Origin: Caprimulgus europaeus
Taxonomy: Eukaryota; Chordata; Aves; Caprimulgiformes; Caprimulgidae
NCBI GenBank assembly: GCA_907165065.1
Contig: OU015525.1
Span: 48,409,037 to 48,473,036, forward strand
Length of the DNA stretch: 64,000 nt
Reading direction: 5' to 3'
Part shown: one piece after another, positions 27,271 to 38,189 of the stretch
Layout: every line of letters begins with the position of its first letter
Position numbering within the stretch: the first letter of the stretch is position 1
Notes under the pieces: generated by a model
The model's database searches: none
What the model was told of the DNA's origin: nothing
Seen by the model: the letters and a program-made list of their open reading frames with translations, nothing else
Position numbers and translations under genes: made by a program

Positions 27271-27722
27271 ATATAATCTTTCTAGTTGGAAGGGACCTAC
27301 AATGATCCTCTAGTCCAACTACCTGACCAATTCAGGGGTGACTGAAAGCTAGAGTAAATTATTAAGATATTGTCCAAATGCCTCTTAAACACTGACAGGC
27401 TTCAAGGATCAACCAGCTCTCTAGGAAGCCTGTTCCAGTATTGACCACCCTCTTGGTAAATAAATATTTCCTAATGTTCAGTCTGAACCTTCCCTGATGC
27501 AGCTTTGAATCATTCCCACACATCCTATCACTGGATCCTAGGGAGAAGAGCTCAGCACCTCCTTCTCTGCTTCACCTCCTCAGGAAGCTGCAGAGAGCAA
27601 TGAGGCTGCCCCTCAGCCTTGTTTTGTCCAAAATAGAGAAATCCAAAGTCCTTAGCCACTCCGCATAGGACAGTCCTTCCAGCCCTTTCACCAGCTTTGT
27701 TGCTTTCCTCTGGATGCATTTG
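27271..27722 (-). mobile_element. Diverged CR1 LINE 3' fragment
   Basis: On the minus strand this is roughly 450 bases of old CR1. From the 3' tip it runs TTGGAAGGGACCTACAATGATCCTCTAG, then the block around AAGCCTGTTCCAGTATTGACCACCCTC, then the C-terminal coding region in decayed form (ATATTTCCTAATGTTCAGTC, AGCAATGAGGCTGCCCCTCAGCC). It ends near CTTTCCTCTGGATGCATTTGGAT. No open frame survives. The tail octamers are replaced by the adjoining pentamer array. Confidence 0.88.
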
Positions 27723-28084
27723 GATGAGGCACAGAGACTAAGTCACTTTAGTGGCATTACTGTTTCTCCATCTTTGACACTGTCTTTTGATCAGTGGTAG
27801 AAGAAAGCAGTTCTCCATGTGCTTACTTGATGTTAGCTTCTTCCTGAAGAAGCTGCGTACTTTGAAAAAAAATCTCGTCCTGGCAACAAAGGCAGAGATG
27901 AAGATGCTGCACCCTGCAGCAACCCCTGCCTCAGTTTCCAAGTCAGCTTCTCTTTAGCCACCACTAGATTTCTACCTGAGGAGCTCTGAGGTCCAGTATT
28001 GTTAGAGTTAGTATTGGTAAAGGGTGGCATTGGCTTGGTGGAGTACACAGGGATATTATTATATCCTGAATCAAGATGCAACAT
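27723..28084. other. Short unique spacer between two CR1 fragments
   Basis: About 360 bases with no recognised repeat or gene. Confidence 0.55.
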
Positions 28085-28316
28085 GAATCATAGAATCATA
28101 GAACGGTTTGGATTGGAAGGGACCTCTAAAGGTCATCTATTCCAACTGCCCTGCAGTGAGCAGGGACATCTTCAACTAGATCAGGTTGCTCAGAGCCCCA
28201 TTCAGCCTGACCTTGAAAGTTTCCAGGGATAGATCAGCTACCAACTCTCCGGGCAACCTGTTCCTGTGTTTCGCCACCCTCATAATAAAAAAATTTCTTC
28301 CTTATATCTAGTCTGA
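28085..28316 (-). mobile_element. CR1 LINE 3' fragment (ATTCTATG tail)
   Basis: On the minus strand, a CR1 3' end. Two octamers (AATCATAGAATCATAG) begin at about 28085, followed by TTGGAAGGGACCTCTAAAGGTCATCTATTCCAACTGCC and the block ending GGGCAACCTGTTCCTGTGTTTCGCCACCCTCATAATAAAAAAATTTCTTCCTTATATCTAGTC. The last stretch lies inside the old coding region. It is 5'-truncated near 28316 and not translatable. Confidence 0.92.
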
Positions 28317-31300
28317 ATGAGGCAGTGATTGATAGATTGAGAATGCTGTATGTTAACTACAAGCAAAACACTTTTGCTATCATCTTCAGTCTCCATTTAA
28401 GTGTTTTTGCTCTGAAATATTAAGACAAAGTCCTACCTGTACCTCTGTCTTACTGCACTGCTCCCTGCAGGAGAAAGGAAACTGGGATAAAGACATTTAC
28501 CTTACCAAAAATGTGTCCTGCCTGAGCTACTCCAGATAATTCGGACACCGATTAGCTGGGAGTAAGCAGCTAGAAAGCTTATAGATCTGCTAATGAAATA
28601 TCAATACTGAGAAGCTTGCAGGTTGAAAACTCAGGATATCCACTTAAAGGATCCTGTGGGATTATTCTGCTTTCTTTTAAAAACTCATTCTATTTTGGTC
28701 ATCTAGATTACTAATATTTTTCAACTCTTGCATTATCCTTTCCTGAGGGGTAAAATTTTCTGTAAACTCCACCAGAAACAGTGGAAAGATTTTCAGATTC
28801 ATGATGGAGAGCTGGGGTTTCCCTGTTTGTAGACTGCTCCTTAACACTGTCAGGATCAAGCTATTTCTTATTACCTCTGCTACACTTACGAAACTCCATC
28901 TTCTCTACTACACTTGCACTAGCAAGACAGGTTGTCAGAAGAAAGTGAGATGGGCACAAACTCTGATAAGGCATGAGGCACATCTTCCTTTTCATTGCTA
29001 CCACTGCTGACCTCCAGAAACTGTAGGACCTTTCACTTTGACAGCACATCTAGCATCCTTCTGCCCTCTATAATACTAAGAGAGCTGGTAGTAGTTTGAG
29101 CAGCACTCTCTCTACCGACGGTGACCAACAGCAGCATCTAGTGGCTCGAGTACTGTTTCAAAGATGATTTTGGTCTGAGATCTTCAGATATGAGGAATTT
29201 GTTTGCACATTGCAATGAAGTAGAATTTTTCCAAAGTCACAACGCTTGTGAAAGTATGCCATTTGGCAACCTCGTGCACAGAGAGGTTTCACAGCTGGGT
29301 GAGCAGTTTGAATGCATCACCTCTTGTGTACAGACCTGATGGCCTCCGTGGAATGACTGAATGAGTGAACTCAGTCTGAATACTGAGAGATGTGAAGAAC
29401 AAAAGAAGAAAGAAATTGAATAATATGGCAGTGAAGCAGAGCGTGTGGTAGCTATGCTTGTAGACACAGACTGATGAGTAGCTTTCTCCAGCGCTGCCTG
29501 CCCATCAGTTAAAAAAAAAATTTTTAAAAAAAAAAGGTTGGGAGGTTCTGGAAGTGGAGGTCTTGCAAATTGAATGACTTAAACACTAAGTACTGGCTGT
29601 TTACTGTAAACAAAGTTTGGCAGATAATTAATCTCCTGATAAGGCTATTTACCTGCAACCTACCCCTCTCCCCTACTGTCTAATTTCTGGCTGTACCCTA
29701 TTAAATCCACACACATATTTCAAGTATTTATGCTTCCTTTCTATGCATAATTGTTACCAGTCAGCAATGGGTTGTAATCCCTGCTTCATACTTACTCAGA
29801 CTAGGTTTGTGTATGTGAACGCCTGGCTTGCTTTGTTCTAGTCTCCATTTTTTCCCTAGTACGGAGCAGTTTGGTCCTCTGAGCCAGAAGGGTGAAGCGT
29901 TTGCTACTATCGCCTTGCCTTTACACAAGTATGTGGCTTTAAGTGTAATTATTTTACATGGGATTTCTCACCTGGCAGTGAGTTACTGTGATAACAGGGT
30001 CTGTGTAATTACCAGTGTGATACAGGACTTAATCTAAACATGCCTCTTCAAGTAGATTTGAGTCTCCTTTTGTCCTGTTGGTAAACTGCTGGATATTTGG
30101 GTTGGGTTTGGGGTTTTTTTATTACTTGAAACAAATATTTGCCACACTAAAATACTCTGGAGGTGCCCAACACTGAACAGGTGCTGCCCTCCTCCAAATC
30201 TGCCTTTTCCCAGCGGCCAGGTTGCCCCAGGGCCAAGAGCAAGGTCCTTTCAACCACTTCCCAGAATGGAGTGGCTTAAAATGACGGTGAAAAGGGGACA
30301 TTAGGCCAATTTCAACTAATTCTATGTTTGAGACCTAGCCATGAGACAAAGGCAGAATTCAAGCTGGTCACAGAAATCACTTGTGGGCAGAGGCAATAGT
30401 CTGATTGTAGTGTTTGCAACATATTCCAGTGCAAAGAAACAAGAGAGCTCAGCAGAAAGGTTTTGCACAGAAATAATCCCTGACAAAGTGCAGCAATTCA
30501 TGAATGCTGGATGAACAGATACAAACCTGCATTGCATCAAGTTATCAGATTTGTCTCTCAGTGCTTGGCTCCCTGCCCTGGTTGCAACTTCTATAAATTA
30601 CCTGAGAGCTTTTGAAGGCATTAGTGCCTTATTCTGATGTGTCTTAACAACATTAAGGCTGAAATTACTTTCTTATAGGTTTAAAAATAATATTCCAGTG
30701 CCTGCTTCAAATCTGACTGAATTTAATGGGAACTGGCTTAAGTGAGTTTCAACTTAGGTCTGAGGATTTCAAAAAGTTGTTCATAATTACCTGCATTTAT
30801 TACATTATTACTTGGTTGTCTGAGCTATAGCAGGTGACGGTCCCCTAGCCAAGACAGTTTCGTGAAACAGCAGCTACCACCACCACTGCTCCCCAGGCTG
30901 GGAAATGCTGCATGGAAACCACCACTGCAGTCACAGGCATGGTTTGGACATAACCAGCCAGTGTAACTCCTCCAGCATGAGGTGTGAACTCCCCAAGCAC
31001 AGCACATCGCTGGGCAGCAGCAAAGACCTCAGCCCCATCCCTTGTTTTCCCCTCAGCCATCAGAGAGGGCTGGTGAGTGGCCAGGTGGCTTTAGCCTGCC
31101 CCTCTGGGCTGCCCTAGGGGGCTTCTCATTCAGTTTCAGCTGATGGTTGTACCTGTCCATATCCATAGTTTCATGGGTAGTGCTGCAATGGGTATCTCAG
31201 ACAACATCCCCCACATCCTCAGTCTCCTTCTCAGCCAAAGGGATTGAGACAAGCACTTTCTAAGAACAGGAGTATTATGGTCTTGTGAGTTCCAAGAAGT

Positions 31301-31841
31301 TATTGCTTTGCCACAGGATCCCAGAGGAGAATCAGCTCTCTCCTGGGCTGGTCGCCAGACATACATACAGCATTGATAGTGTCTGTGCCCTCAGGAAACT
31401 CACTGTCTAGAATTTAAGCCAGGGCTACTTAATACATTTTTACTATTTTCTGCTGGATAATTTTATGATTACGATTTTTTTATTAGGAAGGGAGCATGGT
31501 GTTTTCTGGTTTGCCAGACTGGTCTTTCTCATCATACCACCTTCAGAGGGGCAAACTACAGCCTCTGCCTGGGACACAAGAAGAATAACCAAAAAAGCAA
31601 ATAATTTGGGGGAATATAGAGAGATCTGGAAGATATTAAACAAAAAAGTAACAGTTACCAGACCAAAGTTCATAAGATTTTATGGTACTTCTCTGACAAA
31701 GCTCCATGACTTTTGGAACTTGTCCAGTCTGCAAGAGGTGAAGGAGCATGTAAGAACTGAAACAACAGCTTTTGCAGAGCTTAGTGCTCATGTTGGTCTC
31801 TGCTCATCTCTACCCACTGTCAGCCTGAGAAGTACCATATT
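28317..31841. other. Unique sequence, no gene seen
   Basis: About 3.5 kb without recognised repeats apart from an A10-T5-A10 tract at 29511-29535. The 30.8-31.1 kb part is richer in G and C and has short overlapping frames on both strands, with no recognisable protein. Confidence 0.55.
29511..29535. repeat. A10-T5-A10 homopolymer tract
   Basis: Ten A, five T, ten A in direct succession. Such A/T runs are intrinsically bent or stiff and disfavour nucleosomes. No poly-A-tailed element is visible next to it. Confidence 0.9.
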
Positions 31842-31919
31842 CACAGAATCACAGAATCGTAGGGGTTGAAAGGGACCTCAGGAGACCATCTAGTCCAAAC
31901 CCTCTGACAAAGCAGGTTA
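31842..31919 (-). mobile_element. Short CR1 LINE 3' tip (ATTCTGTG tail)
   Basis: On the minus strand, the last 78 bases of a CR1. The octamers CACAGAATCACAGAATCGTA are followed by GGGGTTGAAAGGGACCTCAGGAGACCATCTAGTCC and CTGACAAAGCAGGTTA. The tail type is that of the copies at 3483-4130 and 49181-51672. It is truncated after the 3' UTR. Confidence 0.9.
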
Positions 31920-33060
31920 TGGGAGGTCCTGTCTGCAAATTTCTAACAGAAATTCCACACATAAGCTTCCTAACATTGTGCTTGTAATGTTTTTCATCCA
32001 GCCCTTCTCAGAAGCCTGGAGGTTGCTGACAATACCCTTAGTTCAAAACATCCTAATACCTACACCTCTCTTCGATTCTTGGTTTTCTGATGTGCTGAAG
32101 TTATTTTTGTGTTGTTATTTTTGAAAATGTAGAGTAAGGGCAAAATACCTTGCACATTAAAGCTACAGTTACCCCTTTAAGACTGACTCATTGCCATATT
32201 CTCCTTCAAAGATATGCTCTCCTAAAGGAAGCATGCTCAGGAGGAGGGAGGGAACAGCAGATCCAACCATGAAGCCTCATGTTCTGTAGGAGACCATTGT
32301 TCCTGCCAGAATGTGAAACAATTCCTGCATCCTTGCCAAAACAATTGCTTGATGTGTGCTCCATAATAGCTCATGAGGAACCACAAACAAGCTTTTAAAG
32401 TAAGGATAAGGACACACATGCTTAGAATGTTCATAGACTGAACATCCAGAGAATTAAACAAAGAGCAAAAGAATAGCTCAGCTAAAGGATGATGCAGTGT
32501 GCTCTTCAGCGTTTTGCTAATTAAAACAATGGGCTTCTGAATTACAGTATTTCTGGGTTTTGGGATATTTAAACACACAGATTCTCCTAAAAAGGCAGTC
32601 CTCCAATCAGTGTGTCAGGAGGAAAATAGAGCCCTGATCCTGAAAAGAAATTCACACAGGTAGTTCCCTACCTCCATGAACTCTCTGAAGATTTATGCAT
32701 GAAAAGGACTCAGTCAGTCCATTTGTTTGGGATTGCATAAGTCCTATAGTAATGTGGACTGTGAATATTGTGAGATAAAATGTTTGACTTACAACAGTAT
32801 TTGTTTAATACACTTGGCACCGATAGTCTGCTTCAAACCTGCTGAAATCTGGGTGCACCTACTCATTGACGTGGGGGGCCTTCAGTTTTTGTCCTCCTTT
32901 TTTTTTCTCTAATCTCTTCTTAAATATTTTTAAAATAAGATGTGGGAATAAACAATATTTTAAAAGGAAATTAGTGGATACCCCAAGCACTTGCCTAATG
33001 CTTTCCATCCATATCAACCACATGAAGAGCTGAATACATGTGGGTTTTATATCCACTTTT
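31920..33060. other. Unique sequence, no gene seen
   Basis: No repeat or gene was recognised. The longest open frame is 113 codons on the minus strand (32237-32578), with no domain that I recognise. Confidence 0.55.
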
Positions 33061-33170
33061 GACCAATGGGATAACAGAAGCACACAATGTCCAGATGACT
33101 TACCCAAGGTCACAACAAGTCAATGGCTTAGAAAGAAATTCAAGTCTCCTTAATTTTCCAGGTCTTCATC
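33061..33170 (-). mobile_element. Decayed MIR-type SINE (core-SINE relic)
   Basis: The reverse complement contains TTGTGACCTTGGGTAAGTCATCTGG near 33082-33112, which closely matches the conserved MIR core/3' region (TGTGACCTTGGGCAAGTCACTT). It continues into CTTCTGTTATCCCATTGG, in place of the CAGTTTCCCCATCTG stretch. On the other side, AATTTCTTTCTAAGCCATTGACTTG fits the tRNA-derived middle part. No A/B box head is recognisable. Such relics predate the bird-mammal split. Ends are approximate. Confidence 0.68.
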
Positions 33171-33837
33171 ACAAGAGAATGTTGCCTTTTACATGAAAGG
33201 AGCATAAAAGTTTTTATTCCTTTACAAGAAGGAAAAACACAAATATACCTGAGGATAACAATAAATTATTCGTCCAAACTTCACAGGTTTTTATACTGTA
33301 TGATTTGCAACATCCAGCAAAATTCAACAGTTACAGCACTAAATAATAGAGAGAAATTAAAAGCTATAAGCAAAGGGGGAAAAATAGGTTTTTAATAAAA
33401 TGTGGGAAGGAAACAGTAATCAGTGGGATGGGAAGCTGCAAGCAAATGTGTTGCAAGGGACTGGAAGGGTGAAGTCTCTTGCACCAAGATGGTGAGTTTA
33501 TATTAATCTCTATTGGAGAGCTCCCTATTGCCTTAATTCATGGAAACAGTTCTAGTTCTCAGTGCTATCTGTGTGGCTAAAAAGAAAAGGTCTCTGGGCA
33601 CAGGCCAGCTTTTAACTTGACCAAATGCTAGACAACTGGAACATATTTTTAAATGTAATTTTTTTCTGACTAGTATTTCCAAGGGTATTCTCAATGGAAG
33701 TCTATTTTGCTTCTTCTCTTGTTTTAAAAAGTTCAGGTTTTAAGCAAATCAACAAATTGATAGTGGAGAATAGAAACTACTGGAAAAAGGAAACCTGTGG
33801 TGGCTGATGCACAGCCTGAGACTCAGAACTGCAGAAA
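33171..33837. other. Unique sequence, no gene seen
   Basis: About 670 bases of AT-rich DNA. Nothing recognisable. Confidence 0.55.
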
Positions 33838-34180
33838 CATGGAATCATTTTGGTTGGAAAAGACCTTTAAGATCATCAAATACAACTGAAAACCTAACAC
33901 TGCCAAGTCCACCACTAAACCATGTCCCTAAGCACCACATCTACAAGTCTTTTAAATACCTGCAGGGATGGTGACTCAACCACTTCCCTGGGCAGCCTGT
34001 TCCAGTACTTGATAACTCTTTCAGTGAAGAAATTTTTCCTAATATCCAATTTAAACCTCCCCTGGTCACAACTTAAGGCCATTTCCTCTTGTCCTGTCAC
34101 TTGTTACTTGGGAGAAGAGACCAACACCCACCTCACTACAACCTCCTTTCAGGTAGTTGTAGAGAGCAATAAGAGTAGTT
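33838..34180 (-). mobile_element. CR1 LINE 3' fragment with readable C-terminal peptide
   Basis: On the minus strand, a CR1 3' end of a subfamily with a longer 3' UTR. The tip is CATGGAATCATTTTGGTTGGAAAAGACCTTTAAGATCATC, with only one decayed octamer. Further in, the frame at 33915-34100 still spells [20 protein letters not shown], which is the CR1 protein C-terminus and parallels [20 protein letters not shown] in the young copy. The frame is open for about 60 codons but is cut upstream. The fragment ends near GTAGTTGTAGAGAGCAATAAG. Confidence 0.92.
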
Positions 34181-36030
34181 TACCTTTCCTGAAGCCAGGA
34201 GCTTTGTTTGTCCTACTCTTGCTTTTCTTCACACACTGCATGGCAATGACAGGCCAGGTCTATGCCCTTGTTCTCTATATGTTCCTGCAGCATAAAATGC
34301 AGCATAATTGCAAGTACTAATAACCCATACAGACACAGATGCTGTATGCACGTACGGGTGCAGCTGTTTAGAGTACATCCCAGTATGCATCAGCTGTAGA
34401 AGTGTGTGAATGGAGGAGTACGTTATATCAGACACAGGTCTCTAGCAAGAAACTTTTATGGAAAGAAATTGTTATGTGGAGTCAAACTCAGAGGACACAA
34501 AATTCTCACTGAAGCAATGAAAACGAGCCTCTTAGGAAGAGCATTGAACTCAAGGGAGTTAGGTTCAATTTTCCAGCAGTTCAGCCCCACATTTTTTTGA
34601 TTTTGAGACAGTTAGATAGATACATCAAAACACAGGTGCACACAAATCAAAGCCCATTAAAATTATCTCCCTTCTTCCTATACAGTGATCTTCAACACCT
34701 TCATTTCTCAGAAACCAGTAGCTGCTTCAGGCAGCCACTGAAGCTCCTCCCTCTGACCAGTTGCTTGGTGATGAAAAGGCTACAAATTGGAGTAAGGGCA
34801 TTGGGAATTTTCCCCAAGAGCCACATGTTTCTTTATTACTAATACTAGGCAGTATTTAATTCACTTTGGTATTAGGAACTACTTTGAGGCCTGAGCTGCT
34901 TGCTCCCATGTCAATAGAAGGTTTCCAATTGCCTTCACTGGATGTACAGCTGGGCCCGGTGCACAAACAGCCAAGGCGTGTTTTTTGCTACTGAGAATAT
35001 TGTTAACCCTCTATGCTCACATTCCTTTCACAGCAAAATTCAGAAGATGGCTATGTAGAATATCATTTGGGCATATGTCTCTGGAGGTGCATGGGAAAAA
35101 CACCCGCTAATGGAGTCATATCCTGACATCAGTGACCACTTTCCCCCTTAAAAAAATAACCTAATAGCATTTTAAGTACATTTCCAAGCACTTTTGACCC
35201 TGCTGATCCCAAGGGGACAGGAGTTATGGAAAACTATGCCATTTTGAGGAAGGGCTGTTTCTTAGCTGTACCAGTACATTTGGAGGAAAGGTTACCAGGC
35301 CAGATCATGCAGTTGCATTTTATCTGGAAGAAAGGCTTCCTTGCTAATGTATGCAGGAAATTATAATTAGTTGAAACACTGTGGGAATTCCAGCCTAACC
35401 TAAGATCATTGTTGGCCATTTTCGTGAAGACACGCGGCATGTTGTTGCACTCAGATTGTGCTGTAGATGTTTACTTGTTCCAGTTCTTCATCTAGGACCT
35501 CACCTAAAGCATTACACTTGTTAGAAAAGCACGGTGATAATAACCTCACTATATAAATATCTTTTCTATATAAAAAGGTTGGCAGCTTAAAAGGTCAAGT
35601 TAAATGAAACATAACCATTGTTATTTTCTATCCAGAAGTCCCATATTTGGGTTTATGTGCCCTAGGAGGTTGGCCAAATGTCCTTTATTATCCTGTTTCA
35701 TTTAAACATTTAAACTTGATTGTTCTTACAATACAATTCTTATATTGGTGACTAGCTGAGGCAGGATTGAAGAACTTTGGGGATGGGTTTTTTTAATGTG
35801 TCAAATTTTGTATTAAAGACTTCTTTGCTTCAGAGAAGGGACAATAACTTATCAGTTGTACTGAGGGGGAAAAGCTAATAGGCATTAAAATGATAAACTA
35901 ATCATATCAGGATTTAAAACTGTCTGATTCTGCAGTATCGTGCAGCTAGGTTGAGTAATTCACGTTGCCTTGCAATTGCTCTCAACACATACAACAAATT
36001 ATCTTCTGTCTAGACTGTGTTGACTTTTAG
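34181..36030. other. Unique sequence, no gene seen
   Basis: About 1.85 kb without recognised repeats or RNA genes. Short open frames only. Confidence 0.55.
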
Positions 36031-36515
36031 AATCATAGAATCATAGAATGGTTTTGGTTGGAAAGGACCTTAAAGAGCATCCAGTTCCAACCCCCCCAAC
36101 ACTTCTCTTGATGCAGCCCAGGATACGGTTGGCCTTCTGGGCTGCAAGCGCACATTGATGGCTCATGTTGATCTTCTCATCCACCAGTTCCCCCAAGTCC
36201 TTCTCTGAGCTGCTCTCTATCCATTCTCCTCCCAGCCTGTATTTGTGCTTGGGGTTGCCCCAACCCAGGTGCAGGACATTGCACTTGGCCTTGTTGAACT
36301 TCATGAAGTTGGCACAGGCCCACCTCTCAAGCCTGTCAAGGTCCCTCTGGATGGCATCCTGTCCTTCCAGAGTGTCAACCGAACCACTTAGCTTGGTGGT
36401 GTTGGCAAACTTGCTGAGGGTGCACTCAGTCCCACTGTCCATGTCTCTGACAAAGATGCTAAACAGTGCTGGTCCCAATACCTACCCCTGAGGGTCGCCA
36501 CTCATCACCAGTCTC
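36031..36515 (-). mobile_element. CR1 LINE fragment with internal deletion
   Basis: On the minus strand, a CR1 carrying the reverse transcriptase region. The frame at 36041-36478 reads [23 protein letters not shown], then a decayed catalytic motif (ANTTKL in place of ADDTKL), then [14 protein letters not shown] and a [10 protein letters not shown] stretch. Directly after that it reaches the 3' tip (36031-36092; two AATCATAG octamers and TTGGTTGGAAAGGACCTTAAAGAGCATCC). The usual C-terminal coding block ([16 protein letters not shown] through LPREVV, roughly 500 bases in the young copy) is absent. Both catalytic aspartates of the FADD motif are lost, so the copy is dead. The join may be a deletion, a template switch or a nested insertion. 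Confidence 0.9.
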
Positions 36516-37213
36516 CATACAAAGAATTCAGAAAAGACAGAGCTGGGCTACTAGTTCATCAGTATAAGAAAAAAAAAATATGGCATTATTACAAGAAAAT
36601 ACATTGTCTCTCCAAATAGCATAGCTGCAGAAGTTTTCATATGCTCTAAAATAAAGACTCAAAGAGTCACATACTTGCTTGTACCTGAATACAATATAGA
36701 GACCTAAGAAATTATTTTTTTCCCCTTCAGTCTTACAGATTTGTTTCTCTCAGGTTTGTGTATACTGAACAAAAGATTGCAGGAGCTCAGTGAATCCTCA
36801 CGAGCTATGAATTAAGATTTAGAATGACTTCTACTTGTAACAGCAACACTCTCCAATCCACCAGCCACATCCAAAAGAAAATGAAAATTTTTGCTGGTAC
36901 CCTGCTTCAAAAGCCATTCAGTTTTTCACAGTGTGTATAAGTGCTTGGAGACGGAGAGGTACCAGGATCTAATCCCTGTGGACCTCTTGGTCTCTTTGTG
37001 GCATTGCACAGTGGCATGTGCAATGTGTGACCCTGCATCACCATTATACTGAGACTCCAGAGAGCCTTCTGACGAGTCATGGGCTTCTTCAACTGTTACT
37101 GCTCTCCAGAGATCAGAGGCCCAGGGACTTGGCCTGCATGACACAGGGTACAAGTTTTCTAGATATAGCTCAAAGACAGCTGGAAAGATATAATGGAGGT
37201 GTTTGTTGGGTGA
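36516..37213. other. Unique sequence before the solo LTR, no gene seen
   Basis: About 700 bases without recognised repeats. It ends with the left copy of the LTR target duplication (GTCCC, 37214-37218). Confidence 0.55.
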
Positions 37214-37218
37214 GTCCC
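37214..37218. repeat. Left target-site duplication of the solo LTR (GTCCC)
   Basis: The five bases directly before the LTR's initial TG are GTCCC. The same five bases follow the LTR's terminal CA at 38190-38194. Five-base duplications are typical of ERVL-like and some other retroviral integrases. Confidence 0.88.
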
Positions 37219-37567
37219 TGTGTTGGGGTGGGGGGGTGGAGGGAGAGGTTTTTTGGTTATGGGGAAAGGACCACTGTGTGATAAGATTAGAGAGCTCCCC
37301 TGGCTCTAAGGTGCAGCCCCCAGCCTAGGCTGAGCCAATTGGCAATTGAGAAATGCCTCTGCAAATCCATATGTTTGAGGGGAAGGACTGTCTTAAAAAG
37401 AAGAAGGTGGAGAGAACCTGGAGGGGAGGCCATTGACCTAACAAAAGACAACCATTGGCCTAAACAAAGAGAGAGTTTCGTTGCCAGGAGGAAGCAGGAG
37501 GAGGGGGAGGACAGAGAACTTGACACCCAGTTCAACCGCAAGGAGAAGGAGAAGACAAAGGAGGTCC

Positions 37568-37740
37568 CTGCAGCCCATGGAGGTTCAACAGTGGAGCAGA
37601 TAGACATGTGTAGACCATGGAGGACTCCACACTGGAGCAGAAAAGCTGAGCCTGAGGGCAAGTATGATGCCAGAATGGGGGTGGATGTCCAGAGCAGGGG
37701 AGATGAGTCTGCAGCCCATGGATGTCCCTATGCCGGAGCT
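37568..37740 (+). repeat. Degenerate internal repeats within the solo LTR
   Basis: Units of the form (CAGCC)CATGGAGG...GGAGCAG recur at about 37571-37599, 37614-37640, 37668-37698 and 37711-37740, each ending in GGAGCAG, AGAGCAG or GGAGCT. Such repeats are characteristic of this LTR type as I recall it. Spacing is irregular, at about 40-55 bases. Confidence 0.7.
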
Positions 37741-38006
37741 GGGAGATGAGCCCGAAGAGGTAAATGACTCCATGGGAAGCTTGCTTCAGAACATCTTGTT
37801 CCTGGACTTTCATGCCAGGAAGAGCAGCAGAGGTGAACTGACTGCAACCTCTATTCCTTGTCCCCTGTGCTGCTGTGGCGGGGGCAGGGGGGGAAGGTAG
37901 AGAAATTTGGAGCAAAGTTATTTGAGCCCAGGAAGAAGGGAATCACGGAATCGCAGAAGGTGTTGTAAGATGTGGTTGTTATGTCTACTCGGATGAATGG
38001 CAACAA

Positions 38007-38012
38007 ATTAAA
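38007..38012 (+). promoter_or_regulatory. Polyadenylation-type signal ATTAAA in the solo LTR
   Basis: ATTAAA lies in the context CAACAAATTAAATTGATTTTTC, about 180 bases before the LTR end, where the R region of an LTR is expected to end. It is the common variant of AATAAA. It supports the plus orientation. Activity is unknown. Confidence 0.55.
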
Positions 38013-38189
38013 TTGATTTTTCTTCTCCAAGCTAAATCTGTCCTGCCCGTGACCATAACAGGTGAGTGAGCTCTCCCTATCCTTCATCCTAATCCCGTGT
38101 CCCCTTTGTTGTGACTCCCATCCCATCTCACTGGGGGGGTGGGGGTGAGTGCAGGACTACATGGTCCTACTGTGGGTCAAACCACCACA

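Larger units (their letters stand above)
37219..38189 (+). mobile_element. Solo LTR of an avian ERV-like element, 971 bp
   Basis: A complete long terminal repeat standing alone. It begins TGTGTTGGGGTGGG, ends GGGTCAAACCACCACA, and is bracketed by GTCCC on both sides. No gag/pol/env-like sequence or second LTR flanks it, so the internal region was presumably lost by LTR-LTR recombination. Orientation comes from the TG/CA ends, a CCAAT at 37335-37339 and an ATTAAA polyadenylation-type signal at 38007-38012, followed by the U5-like stretch CTGTCCTGCCCGTGACCATAACAGGTGAGTGAGCTCTCCC. The middle (37560-37760) holds degenerate copies of CAGCCCATGG...GGAGCAG-type units. I recognise the overall pattern from memory as an avian ERV LTR family, probably ERVL-like given the 5-bp duplication. 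The family name is unconfirmed. The 136-codon open frame inside is incidental. Confidence 0.87.

Noticed and set aside
37339-37749. 136-codon open frame, and overlapping frames on the other strand (37287-37915)
   Set aside because: They lie inside the solo LTR, whose GC-rich tandem units leave frames open by chance. LTR R-U3 sequence is not expected to code.
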